64,000 nt of DNA. Source: Micromonospora pallida (GTDB lineage Bacteria; Actinomycetota; Actinomycetes; Mycobacteriales; Micromonosporaceae). The translations under genes were made by a program, and so were the position numbers. A model generated the notes under the pieces. The model was given only the letters and a program-made list of their open reading frames with translations. It made no database searches and was not told the origin of the DNA. This document shows, piece after piece, positions 8,505 through 17,639 of this stretch (positions within the stretch are counted from its first letter, which is position 1; the number at the start of each line of letters is the position of its first letter). The stretch spans positions 4,093,001-4,157,000 of the forward strand of contig NZ_FMHW01000002.1 of the NCBI RefSeq assembly GCF_900090325.1, read 5' to 3'.

Positions 8505-8783
8505 ATCGGGGGGACATCCGGCGCGTTTCACCCGGTCCGGCGGGGTGTCGTCGTCGCAGCGGGCAGAAACAGCCCGGACAGGTGCGGTGGATCACGGTGG
8601 GGCGGGGCCCACCAACCGCCAGGCTTCCTAGGAGACTGGAAAGGGTTGCCTCCGGCGCGGCGGCGATCGGGCTCCGGACGAACCGAGCGACCGGGGCCGG
8701 AAAAAGTCGACGGTGACCGCCACCAGCGGTTCGACGGCTCGCCGCCACCGGGCCGGAGCGGTAACTCCTCGTGAGCGCGTCGA
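8505..8783. other. Gap between the tRNA promoter and the TetR gene
   Basis: I see no gene in this stretch. It contains only the upstream flanks of two divergent transcripts, the minus-strand tRNA array and the plus-strand TetR gene. Confidence 0.5.
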
Positions 8784-8801
8784 TAGGCTACGGTAGCCGC
8801 G
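8784..8801 (+). promoter_or_regulatory. -10 box for a probably leaderless TetR transcript
   Basis: TAGGCT at 8784-8789, 11 bases before the GTG at 8801. No ribosome-binding site precedes the GTG, which fits transcription starting at or next to the start codon. Confidence 0.5.
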
Positions 8802-9403
8802 TGACGAGACGTGCCGCTGAGATCCGCCTGGATGCCCTGCTGCGCACGGCGTGTGACGTGATCGTGGAACGTGGCCTGGCCAACACCCGTACGGCCGACG
8901 TGGCGCAGGCAGCCGGTGTCAGCCAGGCACTGGTCTTCTACCACTTCGCCACCAAGGATCGCCTGCTCGAGCAGGCGTTCGCGTACGCGGTCGAACAGGA
9001 CCTGGCCCGCCTGGACGCGGTGGTCCGCTCCGCCGCCACGCCGCTGGCCAAGCTCAAGAAGATCCTGCGGCTCTACACACCGGCCGGGCGTTCCACCTCC
9101 TGGTCGCTCTGGATCGACGGCTGGTCCGAGTCGCTGCGCACGCCCGAGCTGGAGAAGGTCTGCCGCCGCCTGGACCTGCGCTGGCGGCAGGACCTCGCCG
9201 CGGTCATCGCGGCCGGTGTCGAGGAGGGCACCTTCGAGTGCGCCGACCCGGCCGGCGCGGCCTGGCGGATCAACGCCGTGATGGACGGGCTCGCGGTGCA
9301 GCTCGCGGTCCACCACCGGGTGATCACCCGCCGCCAGTTCGCCGACTGGATCCGCCTGGTCACCGCCCGGGAACTGGGCCTGGACCCGGCCCAGCTCGAC
9401 TGA
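8801..9403 (+). CDS. TetR/AcrR family transcriptional regulator
   Basis: A 200-residue repressor. The N-terminal helix-turn-helix is clear (about residues 10-50: AACDVIVERGLANTRTADVAQAAGVSQALVFYHF, with the usual YHF-x-TKD closing turn). An all-helical ligand and dimer domain of the BetI-like C-terminal type follows. The GTG at 8801 is preferred over an upstream GTG because of the -10 box at 8784 and because homologues start close to VTRRAAEIRL. Its target is unknown; candidates are itself and the DinB-methyltransferase-P450 genes that follow on the same strand. Confidence 0.9.
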   Translation: MTRRAAEIRLDALLRTACDVIVERGLANTRTADVAQAAGVSQALVFYHFATKDRLLEQAFAYAVEQDLARLDAVVRSAATPLAKLKKILRLYTPAGRSTSWSLWIDGWSESLRTPELEKVCRRLDLRWRQDLAAVIAAGVEEGTFECADPAGAAWRINAVMDGLAVQLAVHHRVITRRQFADWIRLVTARELGLDPAQLD

Positions 9404-9463
9404 GCCCCGGCCGGCACCACCGGAACCCGCGACACCGGCTCGGCGGACGGGGACAATCGCGGC

Positions 9464-10045
9464 ATGGACCTGCTGGATTCGTACCGACGCAGCCTGGCGG
9501 AGTTCGTCGACCGGGTGGGCCGCGTCAGCCCGGGACAGTGGTCGGCGCCGACGCCCTGCCCGGAGTGGGACGTCCGCACCCTGGTCAACCACGTGGTGAC
9601 CGAGGACCGGTGGGCAGCGCCCCTGCTGGGCGGGGCGACCGTGGAGTCGGTCGGCGACCGGTTCGCGGGCGACCAGCTCGGCGCCGACCCGGTCGAGACG
9701 GCCCGGGACGCGGCCCGGGCGGCCGAGCGGGCCGCCACCGCACCGGGGACGACGGAGCGCACCGTCGCGCTCTCCGCCGGCCCGACGCCGGCCCCGGAGT
9801 ACCTCCACCAACTCGTCGCGGAGCACCTCGTACACGGTTGGGACCTGGCGGTGGCGATCGGCACGGACCCCCGGATGGACCCGGAAGCGGTGCGCGAGTG
9901 CGCCCGGTGGTTCACCGGCCGGGTCACCGACTACCAGGCGGGCAACCTGGTCCGTACCGGGGTGGACGTGCCCGCCGACGCCGACGAGCAGGACCGGCTG
10001 CTCGCGCTCTTCGGCCGTGACCCGGCCTGGACACCGGGCACCTGA
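9464..10045 (+). CDS. TIGR03086-type metal-binding protein, DinB / mycothiol-isomerase-like
   Basis: A 193-residue four-helix protein of the DinB superfamily. Typical elements are the start LDSYRRSLAEFVDRV, the W-S-A-P-TPCPEWDVRTLVNHV segment with a metal-binding His, and HLVHGWDLAVAIG with two further metal ligands. Relatives are mycothiol-dependent maleylpyruvate isomerases or thiol-S-transferases; mycothiol is the main thiol of actinomycetes. The exact reaction is unknown. GACAAT lies 6 bases before the ATG, so the message is probably leaderless. Confidence 0.88.
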   Translation: MDLLDSYRRSLAEFVDRVGRVSPGQWSAPTPCPEWDVRTLVNHVVTEDRWAAPLLGGATVESVGDRFAGDQLGADPVETARDAARAAERAATAPGTTERTVALSAGPTPAPEYLHQLVAEHLVHGWDLAVAIGTDPRMDPEAVRECARWFTGRVTDYQAGNLVRTGVDVPADADEQDRLLALFGRDPAWTPGT

Positions 10046-10168
10046 GCCGGCACCGGGCCAGGAACGACAGCCGGCCTGCGACGACCGTCGCGCCGGACTG
10101 CTTCGCCGGACGTCGATGGACCGGTCACCCGGATAACCCCGGTGACGGCGCCGGGGCAGAATCACCGG

Positions 10169-10840
10169 GTGTCCGAGATCTCCACGGCCTTCGTGCGGCT
10201 GCACGCCCGGCTCGCCCCCGTGGCCTTCGTCCCCGAGGTACGGCTGCACCAGGCCGACGAACCGATCGGGCTCTGGGAACTGACCGAGGGCGAGTTCCGC
10301 AGCGACCAGCCGCCCCCGTTCTGGGCCTTCGCCTGGGCCGGCGGTCAGGCGCTCGCCCGGTACGTGCTCGACCACCCGGAGACCGTCGCCGGCCGCCGGG
10401 TGCTCGACCTCGCGTCCGGCTCCGGTCTGGTCGCGGTCGCCGCCGCCCGCGCCGGGGCCGTCGCCGTCCGCGCGGTGGAGATCGACGAGCGGGCGGTCGC
10501 GGCCGTCGCGCTCAACGCCGAGGCCAACCAGGTACGCGTCGACGCGGAGCTGGGCGACGTCCTCGACGCCCCGGACGCCGGCACCGCCGAGGTGGTGCTC
10601 GCCGGGGACGTCTTCTACAGCGAGGCGATGGCCAACCGGATGCTGCGCTTCCTGCTCCGCGCCACCCGGGCCGGGGCTCGGGTGCTGGTCGGCGACCCGG
10701 GGCGGGCCTTCCTCCCCCGGGACCGCTTCACCGAACTGGCCAGCTACGACGTGCCGGTGCCCCCGGCGCTGGAGAGCGTCGAGGTTCGGCATACCACCGT
10801 CTGGGAACTGAAGCCGGGCCGTCCCCGTGCCGACGGTTGA
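10169..10840 (+). CDS. Class I SAM-dependent methyltransferase, Nnt1/ETFB-KMT-like
   Basis: A protein of about 223 residues with an intact SAM-binding fold. Motif I is VLDLASGSGLVAVAAARAG, the acidic end of beta 2 is AVEIDERA, and the DVFY post-motif follows (VVLAGDVFYSEAM). The tryptophan-rich PPFWAFAWAGGQALARY segment before motif I is typical of the NNMT-like and electron-transfer-flavoprotein lysine methyltransferase group. I prefer the GTG at 10169, 6 bases after CAGAAT; a GTG at 10142 is the alternative. Its 3' end overlaps the P450 gene by 14 bases, so the two are probably coupled. The substrate may be a protein side chain. Confidence 0.82.
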   Translation: MSEISTAFVRLHARLAPVAFVPEVRLHQADEPIGLWELTEGEFRSDQPPPFWAFAWAGGQALARYVLDHPETVAGRRVLDLASGSGLVAVAAARAGAVAVRAVEIDERAVAAVALNAEANQVRVDAELGDVLDAPDAGTAEVVLAGDVFYSEAMANRMLRFLLRATRAGARVLVGDPGRAFLPRDRFTELASYDVPVPPALESVEVRHTTVWELKPGRPRADG

Positions 10841-12023
10841 CCTCCCCGACGGGCTGTTCCGTGGGTGGGGTCCGGCGCTGGCCGCCGACGTGCCCGACAC
10901 GGTGACCGTCGCCGACCACCTCGGGGTCGAGCACCTGCTGGTCACCCGGCACGCCCTGGTCCGGGAGGTGCTCGCCGACCCGGTGACCTGGCGGCCGGAC
11001 AACGCGCTGGACGCGGTCACCCCGGTCCCGGTGGCCGCGCTGCGGATCCTCGCCGGGCACCGGTTCCGGCTGCCCCCGACCCTGGCCAACAACGCCGGCC
11101 CGAGTCACCCGGAGATCCGGTCGCTGGTCGCCGAGGCGCTGCACCCGGAGCGGGTCGCCGCCCAGCAGCCCTGGCTGACCGGGCTGGTCGACGAGCGGGT
11201 CGGCCGGCTCGCCGCCGGGCTGGCCGCCGGGGCGACCGTGGACCTGCACGCCGGGCTCGCCGCCGACCTGCCGTTGCTGGTGCTGTCCCGGCTGGTCGAG
11301 CTGCCGGACGCCCCGGTCGACGTGGTCAAGGAGTTCGCCCGGGCCGCCCTGGAACTCTTCTGGGCCCCGCTCGACGCCGACCGCCAGCAGGCCCTCGCCG
11401 TCGAGGTGGGCCGGTTCCACCGGGTACTACGGGAGTTCGCCGCCACCGGCGGTGGACTGGCCGCCCGGCTGCGGGCCGCCGGCCATCCGCCGGACGTGGT
11501 GGTCGGCGCGCTGTTCTTCCTGCTGGTAGCCGGGCAGGAGACCACCTCCCAGTTCCTCACCCTGCTGCTGCACCGGCTGACCGGCGAACCGACCGTGCTG
11601 GCCGGGTTGCGCGCCGGCACGACGCCGGTGGCCGACGTGGTGGAGGAGGGGCTGCGGCTGGAACCGCCGATCGTGACCTGGCGGCGGGTCGCCACCGTGG
11701 ACACCACGCTGGGCGGGACTCCGGTGCGGCGGGGCACCAGCGTCGTACTCTGGCTGGCCCGGGCCGGGCGGGACCCGGCCGTGGTGGCCGAGCCGGCGCA
11801 CTTCCGTCCCGGCCAGCGCGGCTCCCGCCGCCACCTGGCGTTCGGCGCGGGCGCGCACCGCTGCGTGGGGGCGCAACTGGCCCGGATGGAGGCGGCCGTG
11901 GTGGTGGCCCGCACGGCGGAACTGCTGGCCGGGGTGGAGGTGGTCCGGCCGCCCTGGTGCCCGGACAACCTCACCTTCCGGATGCCGGACGCCTTCCTGG
12001 TCCGCCGCGCCGACCGACCGTGA
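10827..12023 (+). CDS. Cytochrome P450
   Basis: A 398-residue soluble bacterial P450, the usual length. The I-helix oxygen-activation motif is AGQETTS (about residue 235), the K-helix E-x-x-R is EGLR, and the haem loop is FGAGAHRCVG (residues 339-348) with the cysteine ligand. It therefore looks functional, using ferredoxin and a reductase that are not encoded nearby. It overlaps the methyltransferase gene by 14 bases. The pairing suggests oxidation and methylation of one small molecule, but no larger biosynthetic cluster is present here. Confidence 0.94.
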   Translation: MPTVDLPDGLFRGWGPALAADVPDTVTVADHLGVEHLLVTRHALVREVLADPVTWRPDNALDAVTPVPVAALRILAGHRFRLPPTLANNAGPSHPEIRSLVAEALHPERVAAQQPWLTGLVDERVGRLAAGLAAGATVDLHAGLAADLPLLVLSRLVELPDAPVDVVKEFARAALELFWAPLDADRQQALAVEVGRFHRVLREFAATGGGLAARLRAAGHPPDVVVGALFFLLVAGQETTSQFLTLLLHRLTGEPTVLAGLRAGTTPVADVVEEGLRLEPPIVTWRRVATVDTTLGGTPVRRGTSVVLWLARAGRDPAVVAEPAHFRPGQRGSRRHLAFGAGAHRCVGAQLARMEAAVVVARTAELLAGVEVVRPPWCPDNLTFRMPDAFLVRRADRP

Positions 12024-12186
12024 CCCGCGCCGTCCCTGACCTGGACTGCCCCTGATCTGGGCCGCGCCGACCGGTGCGGACCTCGCCAGGCCGTCGGCCC
12101 CTTACCGGACCGGCCACCGCCGACCCTGACGAAGGTGGGGGACGGCTCCGGGCTCCCGACGGTGTCGGCCGACCGTAGGCCGCCGT

Positions 12187-12192
12187 TAGCGT
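12187..12192 (+). promoter_or_regulatory. -10 box of the lipase-like gene
   Basis: TAGCGT six bases before the ATG at 12199; no ribosome-binding site. This is the same spacing seen before other probably leaderless genes in the window. Confidence 0.45.
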
Positions 12193-12198
12193 CCGACC

Positions 12199-13318
12199 AT
12201 GATGACCCTACGTGACGGCGGCCGAGTGGTCGCCGTACTGCTGGCCCTGACGGCGGCCCTGGCGCCCGGCGGCGCGGTCGCGGCCCCGCCCCCGGCGGCG
12301 CCCGCGCTGAACCTGCCCGCGCTGAGCCTGCCCGCGCCGACCGGCGCGCTCCCGGTCGGCACCACCTGGCTGCACCTGACCGACCACGACCGGCCCGACC
12401 CGTGGCGGCCGGAACGGCCCCGCGAGCTAATGGTGTCGATGTGGTACCCGGCGGCGGCCACGGTCGGCGCCCCCGCGCCCTACACCACGGCGGAGGTCTC
12501 CGCCCGGATCGTGGCGGCCGAGGGGCTGCCACTGCCCCGGACGTGCTCACCACGGTCCGTACGCACGCCCGGCGGGACGTGCCGGTCCGGCCGAACCGGC
12601 ACGGCTGGCCGCTGGTGGTCCTCTCCCCGGCTTCTCGTTGAGCCGGGAGTCGCTCACCGGGCTCGCCGAGGACCTGGCCAGCCGGGGCTACGTGGTCGCC
12701 GGCGTCGACCACCCGTACGAGGCGCGCGGCGTGGAGTTCCCGGACGGCCGGGTCGCCGAGTGCTTCGCCTGCGACGAGTGGGGCGACGGTACGGCGCAGA
12801 AGGTGATCCAGGGGCGAACCGCCGACGTGTCGTTCCTGCTCGACCGGCTCACCGGGGCGCACCCGGTCTGGCGGGGCTTCGTCGACCCGCAACGGGTCGC
12901 CATGGCCGGCCACTCCATCGGCGGCGCGTCGGCGGTCCGGACCCTGGTCACCGACGCCCGGGTGGACGCCGCCGCCGACCTCGACGGGACGCTGTTCGTC
13001 CCGACCGGCCCGACCACGCGGCCGGTCATGCTGGTCGGCGCGGAACGTCCGGCGGACCACAGCTGGCTGCGGGACTGGCCCGACCTGACCGGCTGGAAGC
13101 GCTGGCTGACGGTCCACGGCAGCGGGCACATGTCCTTCACCGACCGTCCGGTCCTCGGCGCGCAGCTCGGCATCGACCCGGGCGCCATCCCGGCGGAGCG
13201 GCAACTGCTCCTCACCCGGGAGTACGTCGCGGCCTTCGTCGACCGGCACCTGCGGGACCGCCCCGCCCCGCTGCTCGACGGCCCGCACCCCGACTACCCC
13301 GAGGTGACCTTCCGCTGA
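12199..13318 (+). pseudogene. Secreted alpha/beta hydrolase (PAF-acetylhydrolase-like lipase), two frameshifts
   Basis: The coding sense runs across three frames. Frame 1 (12199 to about 12540) has a signal peptide ending AVAAP and the strand ELMVSMWYPAAA. Frame 3 (about 12540-12628) reads DVLTTVRTHARRDVPV and WPLVVLSP. Frame 2 (about 12630-13318) reads SRESLTGLAEDLASRGYVVAGVDHPYEA, then the nucleophile elbow GHSIGGAS and a late HGSGHMSF. Each switch is a one-base loss in a run of four C before GG, where five C would restore the protein (about 372 residues). It is either a recent pseudogene or two assembly errors in C runs. The family hydrolyses short acyl esters. Confidence 0.8.
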
Positions 13319-13324
13319 GGCCAA

Positions 13325-13355
13325 GTACGCCGGGCGGGCACCCCGCCCGGCGTAC
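13325..13355. terminator. Terminator between convergent genes
   Basis: Perfect 14-bp stem GTACGCCGGGCGGG / CCCGCCCGGCGTAC with a 3-base loop, just after the stop of the lipase-like gene and before the convergent response regulator. Confidence 0.75.
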
Positions 13356-13366
13356 CGCCGGCTGGT

Positions 13367-13423
13367 GGTGCGCTTGCCGCGTTGGACCGTGCTACGGGGC
13401 GGTGCGCTTGCCGCGTTGGACCG
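13367..13423. repeat. Two copies of a 23-bp direct repeat
   Basis: GGTGCGCTTGCCGCGTTGGA followed by CCG occurs at 13367-13389 and again, unchanged, at 13401-13423 in the gap between convergent genes. It is probably a slippage duplication. Confidence 0.7.
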
Positions 13424-13443
13424 CGTTGGGCCGCGCCGCCGGC

Positions 13444-14103
13444 TCAGTCGTCGGCGTCGACCAGGCCCGCCTCGTACGCGAGGATCGCCGCCTGCACCCG
13501 GTTGCGCACGCCGAGCCGGGTGAACACGCTCGACAGGTAGCCCTTGACCGTTCCCTCGACCAGGTGCAGGCGGCGGGCGATCGCGGCGTTGGACAGGCCC
13601 GCCCCCACCAGGGCGAGCACGTCACGTTCCCGGTCGGTGAGCCCGGCCAGCCGGTCCCGGGCCGCCGGCCCGCGCGCCATCCGCGACCCGCCCAGCTCGA
13701 TCACCCGCCGCGCCACCGGGGGCGACAGGTACGCCCCGCCGTCGGCCACCGCCCGGACCCCGGCCAGCAGTTCCCGCGGGTCACCCGCCTTCAGCAGGAA
13801 GCCGGTGGCCCCGTCGCCGAGCGCCCGGACCACGTGGTCGTCGTCGCCGAAGGTGGTCAGCATGGCCACCGCCGTACCGGGCACCAGCCGGCGGATCTCG
13901 GCGGCGGCGGCCAGCCCGTCCAGCCGGGGCATCCGGATGTCCAGCAGCGCCACCCGGGGACGGTGGGCCCGGACGAGGTCCACGGCGGCGCGCCCGTCGG
14001 CGGCCTCGGCGACCACCTCGATGCCCGGGTCGGTGGCGAGGATGGCCCGCACCCCGGCCCGGATCATCCCCTCGTCGTCGGCGAGCAGCACGGAGATCGT
14101 CAC
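13444..14103 (-). CDS. NarL/FixJ-family response regulator
   Basis: A 219-residue regulator. The receiver domain has acidic DD at residues 9-10, phospho-acceptor D55 (VALLDIRMP), T in MLTTF and K in FLLKAGD. The C-terminal LuxR-type helix-turn-helix is LTDRERDVLALVGAGLSNAAIARRL then VEGTVKGYLSSVFTRLGV. The GTG start at 14103 overlaps the end of the sensor kinase gene by 4 bases, so the pair is translationally coupled. Targets are unknown. Confidence 0.95.
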   Translation of the reverse strand: MTISVLLADDEGMIRAGVRAILATDPGIEVVAEAADGRAAVDLVRAHRPRVALLDIRMPRLDGLAAAAEIRRLVPGTAVAMLTTFGDDDHVVRALGDGATGFLLKAGDPRELLAGVRAVADGGAYLSPPVARRVIELGGSRMARGPAARDRLAGLTDRERDVLALVGAGLSNAAIARRLHLVEGTVKGYLSSVFTRLGVRNRVQAAILAYEAGLVDADD

Positions 14104-15686
14104 GGCATCCGTTCCTTCTCGACCAGCCGACCCTGCCGGAAGCAGAGCCGGTAGGCCGGCTGGGCCAGCGGGAAGTTCCCGTCGGTGTAGTACTCGCACC
14201 CGGCGGGCGCGTCGACCGGGGCCTCGACCTGTCGGCGGGGCAGGCCGGCCAGCTCGGCGCGGGCCTGGCCGGGGCGCATCCGCTCGTACGCCGCCGAGTC
14301 GAGCACGGCGTCGGCGGTGACGAACGGGTGGTAGACCAGCGCCAGCAGTCCGGCCAGCGCGACCGGGGCCCCGACCGCGACGAGCAGGCTGCGCCGGACC
14401 CGCCGCCGGGCATCGCCGAACCGCCCCGACGGCGTCAGCCCGGACCAGCCGACCCCGGCCGCCACCGGCACGGCTTCCGCTTCCCACGGCGGGGCAGGGG
14501 CAGGTCCGGTGGGGACGGGTCCGGTGGGGACGGGTCCGGTGGGGACGGGTCCGGTGGGGGTACGGGGAAAGCGGGCCAGCACGGCGAACCCGCCGTCGCG
14601 AGGGCCGGCGTCGAGGGTGCCGCCGGCGAGCCGGACCCGCTCGCCGAGCGCCAGCAGCCCCGATCCGGTCGACGCCGACCGGGGCGGGGGCACCGGCGGC
14701 CGGTCGTTCACCACGGACACCTCGACCCGCTCCGGAGCCCGGCACACCGTCACGGTGACCGGGGCGCCGGGCGCGTACCGGGCAGCGTTGGTGAGCGCCT
14801 CCCGGACCAGCCCGCGCAGGGCCACGCCGGTCAGCTCGGGCAGGTCGGCGTCGACCGGGTCGCCGCGCAGCTCGACCGCCATCCCCGCCTCCCGGGCGCC
14901 GGCCACCAGCGCGGCCACGTCGTCGGCCGGGTCGAGGGCGGCCGGTCCGGCGTCCGCCCGGAGCACCCGGACGATCTCGCCGAGGCGCCCGGTCGCGGCG
15001 GTCACGCTCGCCCGCAGGTCGGCGGCGGCCGCCCGGTGCCGGGGGTCGAGGTCGGGGGCCAGTTCCAGCGCGCCGGCCCGGAGCGCGATCAGGCTGAGGC
15101 CGTGGCCGAGTGAGTCGTGCATGTCCCGGGCGATCCGGGCCCGTTCCCGCAGCCGTACCCGCTCGGCGGCCCCCCACTGCTCCCGGCGCACCGACTCGGC
15201 GTACTCCCAGCCGGCCACCAGCAGCGCGTGTTGCTGGCGGAGGTACCGGCCGACCAGCCACGGGAACACCCCGGCGAAGATGAGCACGGTGGCGAGCAGG
15301 AACCAGGTACGCGGCCGGGCGCCGAACAGCCCCAGGTTGAGCAGCGAACCGACGACCGCGGTCACCGCGAAGACCACCGCGGCGGGCGCGGCCCGCGCGT
15401 CCCGCCGGCCGACCAGGTAGCTGAACACCGGGATGGCGAAGACGAAGTTCCCGTCGACGGACGAACCGAGCACCACCAGCACCAGCGCCGGCAGGGGTCG
15501 CCGCCAGGCCAGCGCCACCGCCGCGCCGAGCACCAGCAGCGCGCCGAACAGCAACAGCAGCGTCGACCAGGAGTATGGCGGGGTCAGCCGGGGGTACGTG
15601 ATCGGCGCGGCGAGCAGCACACCGAGCAGCCCGTCCCCCAGCAGCCGCCGCCTGCCACCGTCGATCCGCCCGTAGAGTGCCCGCAC
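14100..15686 (-). CDS. NarL-type sensor histidine kinase with unusual C-terminal extension
   Basis: A 528-residue membrane kinase. Four to five N-terminal helices (residues 15-145) precede a HisKA_3 dimer domain with phospho-acceptor H190 (ARDMHDSLGHG). The HATPase region follows, with N-box EALTNAARYAPG and G-box GSGLLALGERV. After the catalytic domain comes a PVPTG repeat linker, then one more transmembrane helix (RSLLVAVGAPVALAGLLALVY) and about 70 residues that are probably extracytoplasmic. Most kinases of this family end at the ATPase domain, so the tail is an addition that may sense or inhibit. TAGCCT 8 bases before the GTG suggests a leaderless start. Confidence 0.92.
   Translation of the reverse strand: MRALYGRIDGGRRRLLGDGLLGVLLAAPITYPRLTPPYSWSTLLLLFGALLVLGAAVALAWRRPLPALVLVVLGSSVDGNFVFAIPVFSYLVGRRDARAAPAAVVFAVTAVVGSLLNLGLFGARPRTWFLLATVLIFAGVFPWLVGRYLRQQHALLVAGWEYAESVRREQWGAAERVRLRERARIARDMHDSLGHGLSLIALRAGALELAPDLDPRHRAAAADLRASVTAATGRLGEIVRVLRADAGPAALDPADDVAALVAGAREAGMAVELRGDPVDADLPELTGVALRGLVREALTNAARYAPGAPVTVTVCRAPERVEVSVVNDRPPVPPPRSASTGSGLLALGERVRLAGGTLDAGPRDGGFAVLARFPRTPTGPVPTGPVPTGPVPTGPAPAPPWEAEAVPVAAGVGWSGLTPSGRFGDARRRVRRSLLVAVGAPVALAGLLALVYHPFVTADAVLDSAAYERMRPGQARAELAGLPRRQVEAPVDAPAGCEYYTDGNFPLAQPAYRLCFRQGRLVEKERMP
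14503..14560 (-). repeat. 15-bp tandem repeat inside the kinase gene
   Basis: About 3.9 copies of GGTCCGGTGGGGACG, in frame, encode the PVPTG pentapeptide repeats between the ATPase domain and the last membrane helix of the kinase. Copy number is likely to vary between strains. Confidence 0.9.
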
Positions 15687-15741
15687 GTTCCCGGAGGCTA
15701 CCCACCGGCGGGGCGGGGCGGCACTGCCGAAAGTGGGTGGT

Positions 15742-16467
15742 TCAGATCTCCTCGGCCCAGGCCCGCCAGTCGTCGAGCACCCCGTGCAGGGCGGGAGTGA
15801 GCCAGCCCGGGGCGGACCGGCGGAACACCCCCGGGTCCATCGCCCCGGCTCCGGTGGGCAGCGCGCCGAGCAGCTTCGGCACCAGTTCGCCCAGGTTCGT
15901 CCAGTGCACCAGCTCCGGCTCGACCGGCCAGGCGCCGATCACCACCCCGGCCGGCACCGCCCGGCGCTCCAGCGCCTCGAGGGTCAGTGCGGTGTGGTTG
16001 AGGGTGCCCAGCCCGGCCCGGGCCACCACCACGGCGGGCGCGCCGAGCGCCACCGCCAGGTCGGCCACCGTCCAGGCCTCGCCGGAGGGACGCAGCCCCA
16101 TCGGTACGAGCAGCCCGCCGGCCCCCTCGACGAGCACCAGGTCGTGCTTGTCCACCTCCTCGCGGACCGCGTCGATCACCCGGTCCAGCTCCAGCGGCTC
16201 CAGCTCCGCCACCCGGGCGGCGGTCAGCGGGGCGAGCGGGTCGGGGAAACTGGCCAACGTACGGCCGGTCAGCGGGGCGGCCAGCCGGGTCACGCTGTCG
16301 ACGTCGGAGGGCTCACCGGTGGCCGTACCGGTCTGGCCGGGCTTGACCACGGCGACCCGCAGCCCGGCGGCCTGCGCGGCGGCGGCCACGGCCGCGGTCA
16401 CCACCGTCTTGCCGACCTCGGTGTCGGTGCCGGTGACCAGCACCGCCCCCTGCCACGGGGCGGTCAC
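15742..16467 (-). CDS. bioD: Dethiobiotin synthetase
   Basis: A 241-residue ATP-dependent carboxylase closing the ureido ring of dethiobiotin from DAPA and CO2. The P-loop is GTDTEVGKT near the N-terminus, the substrate lysine segment is VVKPGQTG, and the switch-like region is LVLVEGAGGLLVPM. The GTG start overlaps the end of bioF by 4 bases (GTGA). It forms the bioF-bioD operon, divergent from bioB-bsaP, so the last three biotin steps are together here. bioA is not in the window. Confidence 0.95.
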   Translation of the reverse strand: MTAPWQGAVLVTGTDTEVGKTVVTAAVAAAAQAAGLRVAVVKPGQTGTATGEPSDVDSVTRLAAPLTGRTLASFPDPLAPLTAARVAELEPLELDRVIDAVREEVDKHDLVLVEGAGGLLVPMGLRPSGEAWTVADLAVALGAPAVVVARAGLGTLNHTALTLEALERRAVPAGVVIGAWPVEPELVHWTNLGELVPKLLGALPTGAGAMDPGVFRRSAPGWLTPALHGVLDDWRAWAEEI

Positions 16468-17639
16468 GCGTCCACCCCGACCCGCTGTCCGTCCCGCGCC
16501 CCCTCCGGCGCGCACGCCACGACGACGTCCAACGCCTGCTCGAAGTCGGACCGGGGTACCCCGGCGTTGAGGGTCAGTCGCAGCCGGGACCGCGGATCGG
16601 GGGTGGAGGGCGGACGGAAGCAGCCGACCGCCACCCCCCGCTCCCCACAGTCCTCGGCCCATGTCGTGGCGGCCTCCGGTCCGGGGGCGGTCACCGACAC
16701 CACCCCGGCGGCGGGCGTGGAGACGGTCAACCCGGCGGCGCGCAGTCGACGCACCGTCAGGGCCCCCCGGTCGACGAGTTCGGCGCGCAGGTCGTCGCGG
16801 GTCCGGGCGAGTTCGACGGCGGCCCGCACCCCGGCGGCCATCGCCGGTGGGAGCGCGGTGTCGAAGATGAAGGTCCGGCCGGTCTCCACCAGGTGCCGGA
16901 CGAACGGGGCGGGACCGGCCACCACCCCGCCCACGCCACCGAGGGACTTCGAGAGGGTCGCGGTGACCACCACGTCCGGCGCGCCGGCGAGTCCGGCGGC
17001 GACCACCGCGCCGGCCCCGGCCGGTCCGGTCACCCCCAGCGCGTGCGCGTCGTCGACCAGCAGCAGCGCACCGTGGCGGCGGGCCACCTCGTGTAGCCGG
17101 GCGAGCGGGGCGAGGTCCCCGTCGACGGAGAAGACCGACTCGGTGACCACCACCGCCGGCCGGCCGGGCGCGGCGGCGAGGGCCGCCTGTACGGCGGCCA
17201 CGTCGGCGTGCGGGGTGACCACGGTCTCCGCCCCGGAGATCCGGCAGCCGTCGATCAGGGAGGCGTGGTTGTGTGCGTCCGAGACGAGCAGGGTGCGCGG
17301 CTGGACGAGGGCCCGCAGCGCCCCGAGGTTGGCCAGGTAGCCGGAGGAGAAGACCAGGGCGCGTTCCGTGCCGAGCCAGTCGGCGAGGGCGTCCTCCAGG
17401 TCCTGGTGCACGTACGTGGAGCCGCGCACCAGCCGCGACCCGGTCGCACCCAGCCCGTACGCCCGCAGCGCCGCCGTCGCGGCACCGGTGACCTCGGGGT
17501 GGGTGGCGAGACCGAGGTAGTCGTTGCCGGCCAAATCGATGACGGCGTCGTCCGCGCTCCGAGGTCGCAGTCGCCGGGTCAGTCCCGCCTTCGCCCGCAG
17601 TTCGGCACGGCGCTCGAGCGTCGCCAGCCAGTCCGCCAC
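16464..17639 (-). CDS. bioF: 8-amino-7-oxononanoate synthase
   Basis: A 391-residue PLP enzyme condensing pimeloyl-ACP or pimeloyl-CoA with alanine. The fold-type I features are [12 protein letters not shown], the PLP-stacking His in [22 protein letters not shown], and the Schiff-base lysine in [12 protein letters not shown] place the start at the GTG at 17639, which is 5 bases after a GGGGGGAG ribosome-binding site; a GTG two codons earlier would overlap that site. It is the first gene of the bioF-bioD operon. Confidence 0.95.
   Translation of the reverse strand: MADWLATLERRAELRAKAGLTRRLRPRSADDAVIDLAGNDYLGLATHPEVTGAATAALRAYGLGATGSRLVRGSTYVHQDLEDALADWLGTERALVFSSGYLANLGALRALVQPRTLLVSDAHNHASLIDGCRISGAETVVTPHADVAAVQAALAAAPGRPAVVVTESVFSVDGDLAPLARLHEVARRHGALLLVDDAHALGVTGPAGAGAVVAAGLAGAPDVVVTATLSKSLGGVGGVVAGPAPFVRHLVETGRTFIFDTALPPAMAAGVRAAVELARTRDDLRAELVDRGALTVRRLRAAGLTVSTPAAGVVSVTAPGPEAATTWAEDCGERGVAVGCFRPPSTPDPRSRLRLTLNAGVPRSDFEQALDVVVACAPEGARDGQRVGVDA

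Noticed and set aside
10827..12023. Secondary-metabolite cluster around the P450
   Set aside because: Only a P450 and a methyltransferase are present; there is no PKS, NRPS, terpene or RiPP core gene in the window.
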